A stretch of 5,833 nt of DNA, taken from contig JAQGNC010000311.1 of assembly GCA_028292065.1 (NCBI GenBank), positions 1-5,833 on the forward strand, given 5' to 3'. This stretch comes from Betaproteobacteria bacterium (GTDB taxonomy: Bacteria; Pseudomonadota; Gammaproteobacteria; Burkholderiales; SG8-41). The notes under the pieces are model-generated. The model ran no database searches and was not told where the DNA came from. It saw only the letters and a list, made by a program, of their open reading frames with translations. Both the position numbers and the translations under genes were made by a program. Positions 1-4,741 of the stretch are shown here, one piece after another. The first letter of the stretch is position 1; every line of letters begins with the position of its first letter.

Positions 1-355
1 CGTCGAGCGCAAGCGCCGTCAGATGGAACTCGGCGTCCTTGGCGCCGCTCGAACTGAGCGCGCGCATCGCCGCGGCGATCGCCTCGCGGTACTGGCGCTG
101 GCCGAACTCGGCCTCCCGTCCCAGTCCCACGAGCAGCACGCGCTCGGCGGCGATTCCCGCGAGGTTGTGCAGCATGAGCGTCGTCCCGCTCTTGCCGTCG
201 CTGTCGCCGCGCTTGACGATGCTCGAAAGCGCGCCCTGCGTCGCTTCGTCGAGCTGCGCCGAAGCGCCCGCCAGCTTGCGCGATTCGAAAACACCGACGA
301 CCGCGCAGCCCGATCTGGTCCGCCCCGGCTGCAAACTTTTTATGCTAAATTCCAA
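1..355 (-). CDS. pepA: Leucyl aminopeptidase PepA, N-terminal part (cut by left edge)
   Basis: PepA is a cytosolic hexameric M17 metallo-aminopeptidase that removes N-terminal residues, preferentially leucine, from peptides. In E. coli it also binds DNA in Xer recombination and carAB control. Only the first 118 residues are here. They start MEFSIKS, continue with CAVVGVFESRKLAG and then VLLVGLGREAEFGQRQYREA, the usual N-terminal domain pattern of the family. The C-terminal metal-binding catalytic domain lies beyond base 1. The start is TTG (355-353 on the minus strand). It is supported by AGGAG at 367-363 with a 7-base spacer and by the family-typical MEFSIK opening. A start at the first GTG (294) would discard 20 conserved residues. 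The gene is divergent from lptF, a common proteobacterial arrangement. The identification is firm; the TTG start is likely. Confidence 0.93.
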   Translation of the reverse strand, partial: MEFSIKSLQPGRTRSGCAVVGVFESRKLAGASAQLDEATQGALSSIVKRGDSDGKSGTTLMLHNLAGIAAERVLLVGLGREAEFGQRQYREAIAAAMRALSSSGAKDAEFHLTALALD

Positions 356-362
356 AACTCTG

Positions 363-367
363 CTCCT
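363..367 (-). promoter_or_regulatory. Ribosome binding site of pepA
   Basis: The minus strand reads AGGAG, 7 bases before the TTG at 355-353. A strong Shine-Dalgarno at ideal spacing is what decides in favour of the TTG start. Confidence 0.75.
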
Positions 368-376
368 GTGCGGGAA

Positions 377-396
377 GTGCACCGAAAGACGTGCAC
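377..396. repeat. Pair of GTGCAC palindromes, possible operator
   Basis: GTGCAC occurs at 377-382 and again at 391-396, separated by eight bases. Each copy is self-complementary, so the pair is both a direct and an inverted repeat. The 14-base centre-to-centre distance is a little over one helical turn. The pair sits in the pepA 5' leader, upstream of lptF. It could be an operator or an RNA hairpin in the pepA leader. No known regulator is assigned. Confidence 0.4.
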
Positions 397-433
397 GCGA
401 AGTCGAAGGGATAAGCCGTACGTCTCTCGCCTG

Positions 434-457
434 CAGGTACTACGTGGTATGTACCTG
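434..457. repeat. Perfect 7-bp inverted repeat between pepA and lptF
   Basis: CAGGTAC at 434-440 is exactly complementary to GTACCTG at 451-457, around a 10-base spacer. It lies midway in the divergent intergenic region. It may be a dyad operator serving one or both genes. It would also form a hairpin close to the 5' end of a pepA transcript made from the promoter proposed at 471-500. It has no T-run, so it is not an intrinsic terminator. Confidence 0.5.
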
Positions 458-470
458 ACGTATATGCCTG

Positions 471-500
471 ATTATCCCGCACATCGTTCGGCAAAAGCAA
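471..500 (-). promoter_or_regulatory. Candidate sigma70-type promoter for pepA
   Basis: On the minus strand the -35-like TTGCTT (500-495) and the -10-like GATAAT (476-471) are 18 bases apart. The -10 matches consensus at 5 of 6 positions but the -35 at only 3 of 6. Transcription would begin near 464, leaving a leader of about 110 bases that holds both repeats described nearby. No convincing lptF promoter could be read on the plus strand. Confidence 0.3.
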
Positions 501-507
501 AGCCTCG

Positions 508-1584
508 ATGATCTTCCACAAGGCCCTCGTTCGCGAATTCGCGAGCACCGCGCTTGCCACGTTCTTCGTGCTCCTCGGTATCACGCTCACGACACAGCTC
601 GTGAAGCTACTCGGGCAGGCGGCGACGGGGCTCATCACGTCCACGGGCGTCATGGCGCTGCTCGGCCTGACCGTCGTCAACTATCTCGCGGTGCTGTTGT
701 CGCTCACCACGTTCATCTCGGTGCTGCTCACCCTGACCCGCAGCTATCGCGATTCCGAAATGGTCGTCTGGTTCGCGAGCGGCGTCGGTCTCACGCGCTG
801 GGTGCGGCCGGTGCTGTTCTTCTCGGTGCCGCTGGTGCTCGTCATCGGAACCCTTTCGCTGGTGCTCTCGCCGTGGGCGGTCAGCCGCTCGGAAGACGTA
901 CGGCGGATAATGGACAGCCGCGACGACGTCTCGGCCATCGTCCCCGGCGTGTTCCGCGAATCGAACCGCGCCGAGCGCGTGTACTTCGTCGAGGAGATCG
1001 CCGAGTCCGAGAACATGGTCGCCAATGTTTTCGTGAGCTCTAACCAGCATCAGAAGCTCGGCGTGATGGTCGCGCGCCGCGGTTACCAGGAGACTGCGCC
1101 GAACGGAGACCGCTTTCTCGTGCTGCTCAACGGGCGCCGTTACGAAGGCACGCCCGGCACGCCCGAATACAGGGTCTACGAGTTCGAGCGGTACGCGATG
1201 CGGGTGGACATCGGCGCGGCGGCCGCGCGCGCGCCCACGACCAAGACCAGCAGCACGCTCGATCTCGTGCAGGCGCCGGACGCGCGCAATCTCGCGGAGC
1301 TCTCGTGGCGCGTGGGACTGCCGGTGAGCGCGCTGGTGCTGTCGCTCCTCGCCGTCCCGCTCTCGTTCGTGAACCCGCGCGCGGGCCGCTCGATGAATCT
1401 GGTGCTCGCGCTGCTGATCTACATGACTTACAACAACCTGCTGTCGGTGACGCAGGCGTGGATCGCGCAGTCGCGCGTGAGCTTTACCGCGGGGCTCGCG
1501 GTGCACCTGCTGATGCTGGTCGTCCTGGCGCTCATGTTCTACCGCCGCGCCATGCCGTTTTCGTTTCGCCGGCGCGCCCGATGA
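508..1584 (+). CDS. lptF: LPS export ABC transporter permease LptF
   Basis: LptF is one of the two inner-membrane subunits of the LptB2FG complex. This complex extracts lipopolysaccharide from the outer leaflet of the inner membrane and passes it to LptC and the periplasmic bridge. The 358 residues show the YjgP/YjgQ layout: three N-terminal membrane segments (about 14-32, 50-76, 101-121), a periplasmic beta-jellyroll region (about 125-260), and three C-terminal segments (about 268-287, 296-315, 328-346). The conserved stretch before and in segment 4 is visible (ELSWRVGLPVSALVLSL, then VPLSFVNPRAGRS). MIFHKALVRE is a typical opening. A TGA at 469-471 closes the frame upstream, and no other ATG, GTG or TTG lies between it and 508, so this start is secure despite a weak Shine-Dalgarno. 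The gene overlaps lptG by ATGA, and is separated from lptG as usual by order rather than by sequence alone. Confidence 0.95.
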   Translation: MIFHKALVREFASTALATFFVLLGITLTTQLVKLLGQAATGLITSTGVMALLGLTVVNYLAVLLSLTTFISVLLTLTRSYRDSEMVVWFASGVGLTRWVRPVLFFSVPLVLVIGTLSLVLSPWAVSRSEDVRRIMDSRDDVSAIVPGVFRESNRAERVYFVEEIAESENMVANVFVSSNQHQKLGVMVARRGYQETAPNGDRFLVLLNGRRYEGTPGTPEYRVYEFERYAMRVDIGAAAARAPTTKTSSTLDLVQAPDARNLAELSWRVGLPVSALVLSLLAVPLSFVNPRAGRSMNLVLALLIYMTYNNLLSVTQAWIAQSRVSFTAGLAVHLLMLVVLALMFYRRAMPFSFRRRAR

Positions 1585-2654
1585 AGACGCTGCGGCGTTA
1601 CCTCGCGCTCGAGATCATCGCCGCCACGGCGCTCGTGGTGCTTGCGCTCGTGCTGCTCTTTTGTTTCTTCGACCTCATCGAGGAGATGAAAGACCTCGGT
1701 CGCGGCGGCTACCGCATGAAGCACATCGCCCTGCATGTGCTGCTGGGCGTGCCGAATCACATCTACGAGGTGTTCCCCATCGCCGCGCTGATCGGCACGC
1801 TGTTCGCGCTGGCGCAGCTCGTCGCAAGCTCCGAATACACCGTGATCCGCGCGTCCGGGGTGTCGCTCACGCGCTTCAACTTCTCGCTCGTGTCGATCGG
1901 GCTCCTCTTCGCGGTCGTGACTTTCACGTTCGGCGAGTTCATCGGGCCCCCCGCAGAGCAGTTCGCGCAGCGCCTGCGCTCGCTCGCCATCGCGGGGATC
2001 GTCGCGCAGGAATTCCGCTCGGGGCTGTGGGTGAAGGACGGGCGCAATTTCGTGAACGTCGGCGAAGTGACTCCGACCTCCGAGTTGAGGCGCATCCGCA
2101 TCTACGAATTCGACGAGGAATACCGGTTGCGCACGCTTTCGCTCGCCGAGCGCGGGACGTATCTGAAGGACCGGATGTGGTCGCTGACCGATGTGGTGAC
2201 CACCACTTTCGAAGGGCAGCGCACGCGGGTTCGCCGGACGCCCGAGCTGCAGTGGTATTCGGTTCTCGAGCCGCAGGTCCTGGCGATGCTGCTGGTGCAG
2301 CCCGACCGGATGTCCGCGTGGAGCCTGTGGTCGTATTCGCAGCACCTGAAGGAGAACCGGCAGAGGGCGCTGCGCTACGAGATCGCGCTGTGGACCAAGC
2401 TCATGTATCCGGTCGCGGTGCTCGTGATGATGGTGCTCGCGCTGCCGTTCGCGGTGTTTCAGAAACGCCAGGGCGGCGTGGGTGCGCGCATCTTTGCCGG
2501 GATCATGCTGGGGCTCGCCTTCTTTACCGCCAACCGCCTGTTCGCTTCGCTCGGCCTGCTCTACGACTGGCCGGCGGCCTTCAGCGCGGTCACCCCGACG
2601 CTGGTGTTCCTCGGGCTCGCGGTCGGCATGACGTGGTGGCAGGAAAGGCGCTGA
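1581..2654 (+). CDS. lptG: LPS export ABC transporter permease LptG
   Basis: LptG pairs with LptF to form the membrane channel of the LptB2FG lipopolysaccharide exporter. The 357-residue protein begins MKTLRRYLALEI. Membrane segments lie at about 12-31, 62-82, 101-120, 272-292, 303-322 and 333-351, with the periplasmic jellyroll between about 125 and 265. The motif VPNHIYEVFPIAALIGTLFAL followed by SSEYTVIRASGVS is characteristic of LptG, as is the later ALWTKLMYPVAVLVMMVLALPF. The ATG overlaps the lptF TGA in ATGA, and no Shine-Dalgarno is evident, so translation is probably coupled to lptF. The same frame stays open upstream to 1305, but that part lies inside lptF and does not resemble the family. 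The stop at 2654 is one base from the stop of the convergent RDD gene, leaving no space for a terminator. Confidence 0.96.
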   Translation: MKTLRRYLALEIIAATALVVLALVLLFCFFDLIEEMKDLGRGGYRMKHIALHVLLGVPNHIYEVFPIAALIGTLFALAQLVASSEYTVIRASGVSLTRFNFSLVSIGLLFAVVTFTFGEFIGPPAEQFAQRLRSLAIAGIVAQEFRSGLWVKDGRNFVNVGEVTPTSELRRIRIYEFDEEYRLRTLSLAERGTYLKDRMWSLTDVVTTTFEGQRTRVRRTPELQWYSVLEPQVLAMLLVQPDRMSAWSLWSYSQHLKENRQRALRYEIALWTKLMYPVAVLVMMVLALPFAVFQKRQGGVGARIFAGIMLGLAFFTANRLFASLGLLYDWPAAFSAVTPTLVFLGLAVGMTWWQERR

Positions 2655-2655
2655 T

Positions 2656-3108
2656 TCAGGCGCGCACCACGCGCGTTCCGGCGAGCCGGTCGTGGAGAAA
2701 CTGGCGGTCGCGATCGACGAGCGCCCACAGGAAGCCGCTGCCGCCGGCGAGCGTTCCCGCCAGCGCCATCGCGTAGCGCAGCCACGCGAGACGCGCGCCC
2801 ACGGCACCGCCGGAGACGCTCACCAGGCGCAACCTCCAGGTTTTCATCGGCAGGGTCTGGCCGCCGTGCGTCCACTGCCAGGTGAAGTAAGTCCCGGTGA
2901 CGAGCAGCAGGTACGCCTGGAAGAGGGCGCGTGCGTGAGTGGACGCGGCTTCGATCTCGATCGCGCCGAACAGCAGGCCCGCGCACCACACCAGTGCGGC
3001 GAGCAGCAAAGCTTCGTAGATGAGGGACAGGTACCTGCGGCCGACCGGCGCGAGCAGCGGGAGTATTTCCGCACCGGCCGTGGCCCCGCCCTCGGGCGCG
3101 GGCGACAC
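2656..3108 (-). CDS. RDD family membrane protein
   Basis: This is a 150-residue membrane protein of the RDD family (PF06271), small helical inner-membrane proteins whose function is mostly unknown; a few have been linked to ion transport. Visible family marks are the first helix preceded by RRYLSLIYE (residues 24-32, with Glu where many members have Asp), HGGQTLPMKTWRLRLV (81-96), and the C-terminal DRDRQFLHDRLAGTRVV (132-148). Membrane segments are likely at about 28-50, 62-78 and 109-132. The start is GTG (3108-3106), 7 bases after the stop of the DUF3106 gene, with no strong Shine-Dalgarno. Starting further in would cut the first helix. It is the last gene of the four-gene minus-strand operon. 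The family call is firm; its job here is unknown. Confidence 0.88.
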   Translation of the reverse strand: MSPAPEGGATAGAEILPLLAPVGRRYLSLIYEALLLAALVWCAGLLFGAIEIEAASTHARALFQAYLLLVTGTYFTWQWTHGGQTLPMKTWRLRLVSVSGGAVGARLAWLRYAMALAGTLAGGSGFLWALVDRDRQFLHDRLAGTRVVRA

Positions 3109-3115
3109 GCGAGCG

Positions 3116-3556
3116 TCAGCCCGGCGGAGTCTCGGCCGCGGCGGGCGTCGGCGCGGGCGTCGGGGTGCGCGACTGCTCGTATTCCTGCCAGCGCCGTTTC
3201 ACTTCGTCGCGCTTTTGCGGAGGCTGCTTCTTGAGGTCCTGGTACTTCTCACGCGCGGCCTTGCGCTCGACGGGGGTGAGCTTGGCCCACTCCTGCATGC
3301 GCTTCTGAAGCCGCTCCTGCTCGGCGGGCTTCATCTTCGGGTAGCGGTCGGCGATGGCGATCCATTTTTTCCGCCGCACCGTGTCGAGCTGCTCCCACTC
3401 GCTCTGAACCGGCGCGAGCACCTGCTGCTGGGCCGCGGAAAGCTCGGTCCAGGCGGGCTTGGGCGCCGCCTTCTCAGCTTTGGGGGAGGCCTGTGCAGCG
3501 AGCGCGGAGGACGCGAGACATAGCCAGACGATCAACGCGAGGAGCGTTTTAGCCAT
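3116..3556 (-). CDS. DUF3106 protein, exported helical-repeat protein
   Basis: This 146-residue protein matches the DUF3106 pattern, which has no established function. Residues 1-20 form a Sec signal peptide with a probable cleavage at ALA|AQA, so the product should be periplasmic. The mature part is charged and helical. Aromatic residues recur at 36, 54, 72, 90, 105 and 123, almost all 18 apart, and the first five are followed three residues later by Leu or Met. The segments LSAAQ, LDTVR, MKPAEQ and LTPVER follow these anchors and resemble degenerate LTxxQ motifs of CpxP/Spy-type proteins. The C-terminus (about 131-146) is a Pro/Thr/Ala tail. The ATG has AGGG 9 bases upstream (3569-3566) and overlaps the end of the DUF3619 gene by 25 bases. 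Identification is good; the function is inferred only. Confidence 0.87.
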   Translation of the reverse strand: MAKTLLALIVWLCLASSALAAQASPKAEKAAPKPAWTELSAAQQQVLAPVQSEWEQLDTVRRKKWIAIADRYPKMKPAEQERLQKRMQEWAKLTPVERKAAREKYQDLKKQPPQKRDEVKRRWQEYEQSRTPTPAPTPAAAETPPG

Positions 3557-3918
3557 GAATCGAAGCCCTGGTCGAGGTATGCGTTGATCGGCAGCTCGTC
3601 GGTCAGCAGCCCCGCGTCGATGTCGGCGATATCGGGAGTAGGCGTGGAATGCATGTACGCGACACCCGACAGGCCGAGCACGAGCGCGGCGATGGGTATG
3701 AGGTACTGGATGCCCAGCACCCGCCGCTCGGTGAAGCGCGAGACGTTACCTGCCCACGCCGGAACCCACGCCGGCGCCGGTGACGGCGTTTCGTGGTGTT
3801 TCGACAGGGCGAGCTTGCGCGCGGCGATGAGCCGCTCGCGTTGTGCCTGTCCTATGCCGTCCGCGCTTTCGTCCAGGAGCTTCGCGATGCGCCTCGCCAG
3901 CTCGTCCTGATCGTTCAT
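3532..3918 (-). CDS. DUF3619 single-pass membrane protein, possible anti-sigma factor
   Basis: This 128-residue protein resembles the DUF3619 family, which has no known function. Residues 1-66 are a basic, helical, probably cytoplasmic domain (DELARRIAKLLDESADG, then RERLIAARKLALSK). Residues 67-88 form one membrane helix. Residues 89-128 make a short tail with seven acidic residues (D96, D99, D101, D107, E108, D116, D120) and a family-typical ending, LLTDELPINAYLDQGFDSWL. The ATG shares ATGA with the sigma-factor stop and has AGGGGA at 3931-3926, 7 bases upstream, so translation is coupled. The frame is open upstream to 4155, but that part is out-of-frame sigma sequence. Position and topology fit an anti-sigma factor, but no recognised anti-sigma domain was identified. 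The linker around 47-56 carries a small tandem repeat (PAWVPAWA). Confidence 0.85.
   Translation of the reverse strand: MNDQDELARRIAKLLDESADGIGQAQRERLIAARKLALSKHHETPSPAPAWVPAWAGNVSRFTERRVLGIQYLIPIAALVLGLSGVAYMHSTPTPDIADIDAGLLTDELPINAYLDQGFDSWLKRSSR
3753..3774. repeat. Tandem 10-bp repeat inside the DUF3619 gene
   Basis: CCCACGCCGG occurs at 3753-3762 and 3765-3774, a period of 12 bases, and encodes PAWVPAWA on the minus strand. The second copy runs into the palindrome CCGGCGCCGG (3771-3780). It falls in the linker between the cytoplasmic domain and the membrane helix, where length changes are tolerable. Confidence 0.6.
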
Positions 3919-4484
3919 AACTTGATCCCCTGTTTCTCGAGCGTCGCCGCAAGCGCATGAGTCGCCCGCGAGCAGTGCGTTTTCACACTCCCCTCCGAGC
4001 AACCCATGATTTTTGCCGCTTCCGCGACATCCATTTCCTCCCAGTAACGCAACAAAAAAGCCTGACGTTGACGGGCGGGAAGTTTTTCCAATGCTTTGTC
4101 TATCAAACCAAGCACTTGGGCGCGCGCTAATTGATCGGGAGGAGGCTCCATCCATTTGGATTCGCTTTCGACCTCGAGAGTTTCCAGCGGGTCGAAATCT
4201 TCGTCGCCATCGGCCGAGCCGAAAAGCGCCGACACCGGCGTGGTCCAGAGCGCGCGCACTTTCTGCCGGCGATAAAAGTCCCGAATCGCGTTTTGCAGGA
4301 TGCGCTGGAACAGCAGCGGCAGCTCGGCAAGGGGGCGATCAGAATATTTTTCCGACAGCTTGAGCATCGCGTCCTGGACGATGTCGAGCGCGAGATGGTC
4401 GTCGCGAATGGCGAAGAGCGCCTGCTTGTACGCGCGGCGCTCGACCTCCGCGAGGAAATCGGACAGTTCGTTACGAGTAGCCAG
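3915..4484 (-). CDS. ECF-like RNA polymerase sigma factor (probable CTG start)
   Basis: This is a two-domain sigma factor that would direct RNA polymerase core enzyme to a specific promoter set. Counted from CTG 4484 it has 189 residues. Region 2 spans about 13-78: RAYKQALFAIRDDHLALDIVQDAMLKL contains 2.1-2.2, and LFQRILQNAIRDFYRRQKVR contains 2.3-2.4. A variable acidic linker covers about 85-118. Region 4 spans about 124-183, with ALEKLPARQRQAFLLRYWEE and the helix-turn-helix AAKIMGCSEGSVKTHCSRA. The only in-frame ATG upstream of the linker (4367, residue 40) would remove the start of region 2. TAG at 4496-4494 closes the frame, and there is no GTG or TTG. CTG 4484 gives MATRNELSDFLAEVE, with TTTAGG 8 bases upstream. 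It is the first gene of the operon and is coupled to DUF3619 by ATGA. The family is firm; the start is likely. Confidence 0.9.
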   Translation of the reverse strand: MATRNELSDFLAEVERRAYKQALFAIRDDHLALDIVQDAMLKLSEKYSDRPLAELPLLFQRILQNAIRDFYRRQKVRALWTTPVSALFGSADGDEDFDPLETLEVESESKWMEPPPDQLARAQVLGLIDKALEKLPARQRQAFLLRYWEEMDVAEAAKIMGCSEGSVKTHCSRATHALAATLEKQGIKL

Positions 4485-4569
4485 TGGCTTTGCCTAAAGT
4501 TGTAATCGGGTTCGCGCGTGCTGCAGGTGCGCGGCCCCGCCCTGGCTGGTGGCGCCGCGGGTGGCACGA

Positions 4570-4597
4570 ATCTTAACAAAACAACGCCCCGGCGCAA
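4570..4597 (-). promoter_or_regulatory. Candidate promoter for the sigma-factor operon
   Basis: The minus strand reads TTGCGC (4597-4592), a 16-base spacer, and TAAGAT (4575-4570), resembling a housekeeping sigma70 promoter (-10 matches 4 of 6). Transcription would start near 4563, giving a leader of about 80 bases before CTG 4484. Alternative autoregulatory promoters recognised by the sigma factor itself cannot be excluded, since its consensus is unknown. Confidence 0.3.
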
Positions 4598-4674
4598 GCA
4601 GCCCGAGGTCGGCGCCAAGGGCTGGTACAGAGCTGCGGGACGCATCTATCATACTGTTTAAAGAGGCGTTTTAC

Positions 4675-4703
4675 TTGACCCACGCCGCCGCAGCCGGTAA
4701 TGT
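4675..4703 (+). promoter_or_regulatory. Sigma70-type promoter of the acetolactate synthase gene
   Basis: TTGACC (4675-4680) matches the -35 consensus at 5 of 6 positions. It is followed after an optimal 17 bases by TAATGT (4698-4703), which keeps the key T, A and final T of a -10 box. Transcription would begin near 4710, about 32 bases before the ATG, too short a leader for classical attenuation. Confidence 0.55.
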
Positions 4704-4741
4704 TCCACGTTTACGCGTTTCCAGGGTCTTTACGGCTTCAT

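Larger units (their letters stand above)
4485..4741. other. Divergent intergenic region between sigma gene and acetolactate synthase gene
   Basis: These 257 bases contain no supported gene. They hold a leftward promoter candidate (4570-4597), a good rightward promoter (4675-4703) and a GC-rich segment. In that segment CGCGGC (4530-4535) can pair with GCCGCG (4554-4559), which would form a weak hairpin in the sigma-gene leader. No leader peptide rich in Ile, Val or Leu and no attenuator-like terminator was seen before the acetolactate synthase gene. Confidence 0.6.

Noticed and set aside
607..1506. Long minus-strand open frame of 299 codons opposite lptF
   Set aside because: It lies wholly opposite a firmly identified gene. 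Its product is an Arg/His/Glu-rich shadow with no recognisable domain, as expected for GC-rich codon bias.
1305..1580. Upstream extension of the lptG frame from a GTG
   Set aside because: It falls inside lptF, its sequence does not resemble LptG, and the ATGA-coupled start at 1581 gives the normal family N-terminus.
2659..2677. Hairpin GGCGCGC / GCGCGTT with a 5-base loop as a bidirectional terminator
   Set aside because: Two of its seven pairs are G-T, no T-run follows on either strand, and it lies in the conserved end of the RDD coding sequence.
1539..2807. Long minus-strand open frame of 422 codons opposite lptG
   Set aside because: It is low-complexity, rich in Arg, His and Glu, opposite lptG and crossing the end of the RDD gene in another frame. 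It is a shadow frame.
3919..4155. Upstream extension of the DUF3619 frame
   Set aside because: It is out-of-frame sigma-factor sequence. The start at 3918 has a good Shine-Dalgarno and the expected family N-terminus.
4127..4645. Minus-strand open frame of 172 codons over the sigma N-terminus and leader
   Set aside because: It is one frame away from the sigma factor. The conserved region 2 residues read in the sigma frame, and this product shows no domain.
4695..4726. GGAAC-type -35 elements on the minus strand (GGAAAC and GGAACAT) suggesting an ECF autopromoter
   Set aside because: No matching -10 element is found at the usual 15-17 base spacing, and the site is over 200 bases from the sigma start. 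Without a known consensus this is not supportable.
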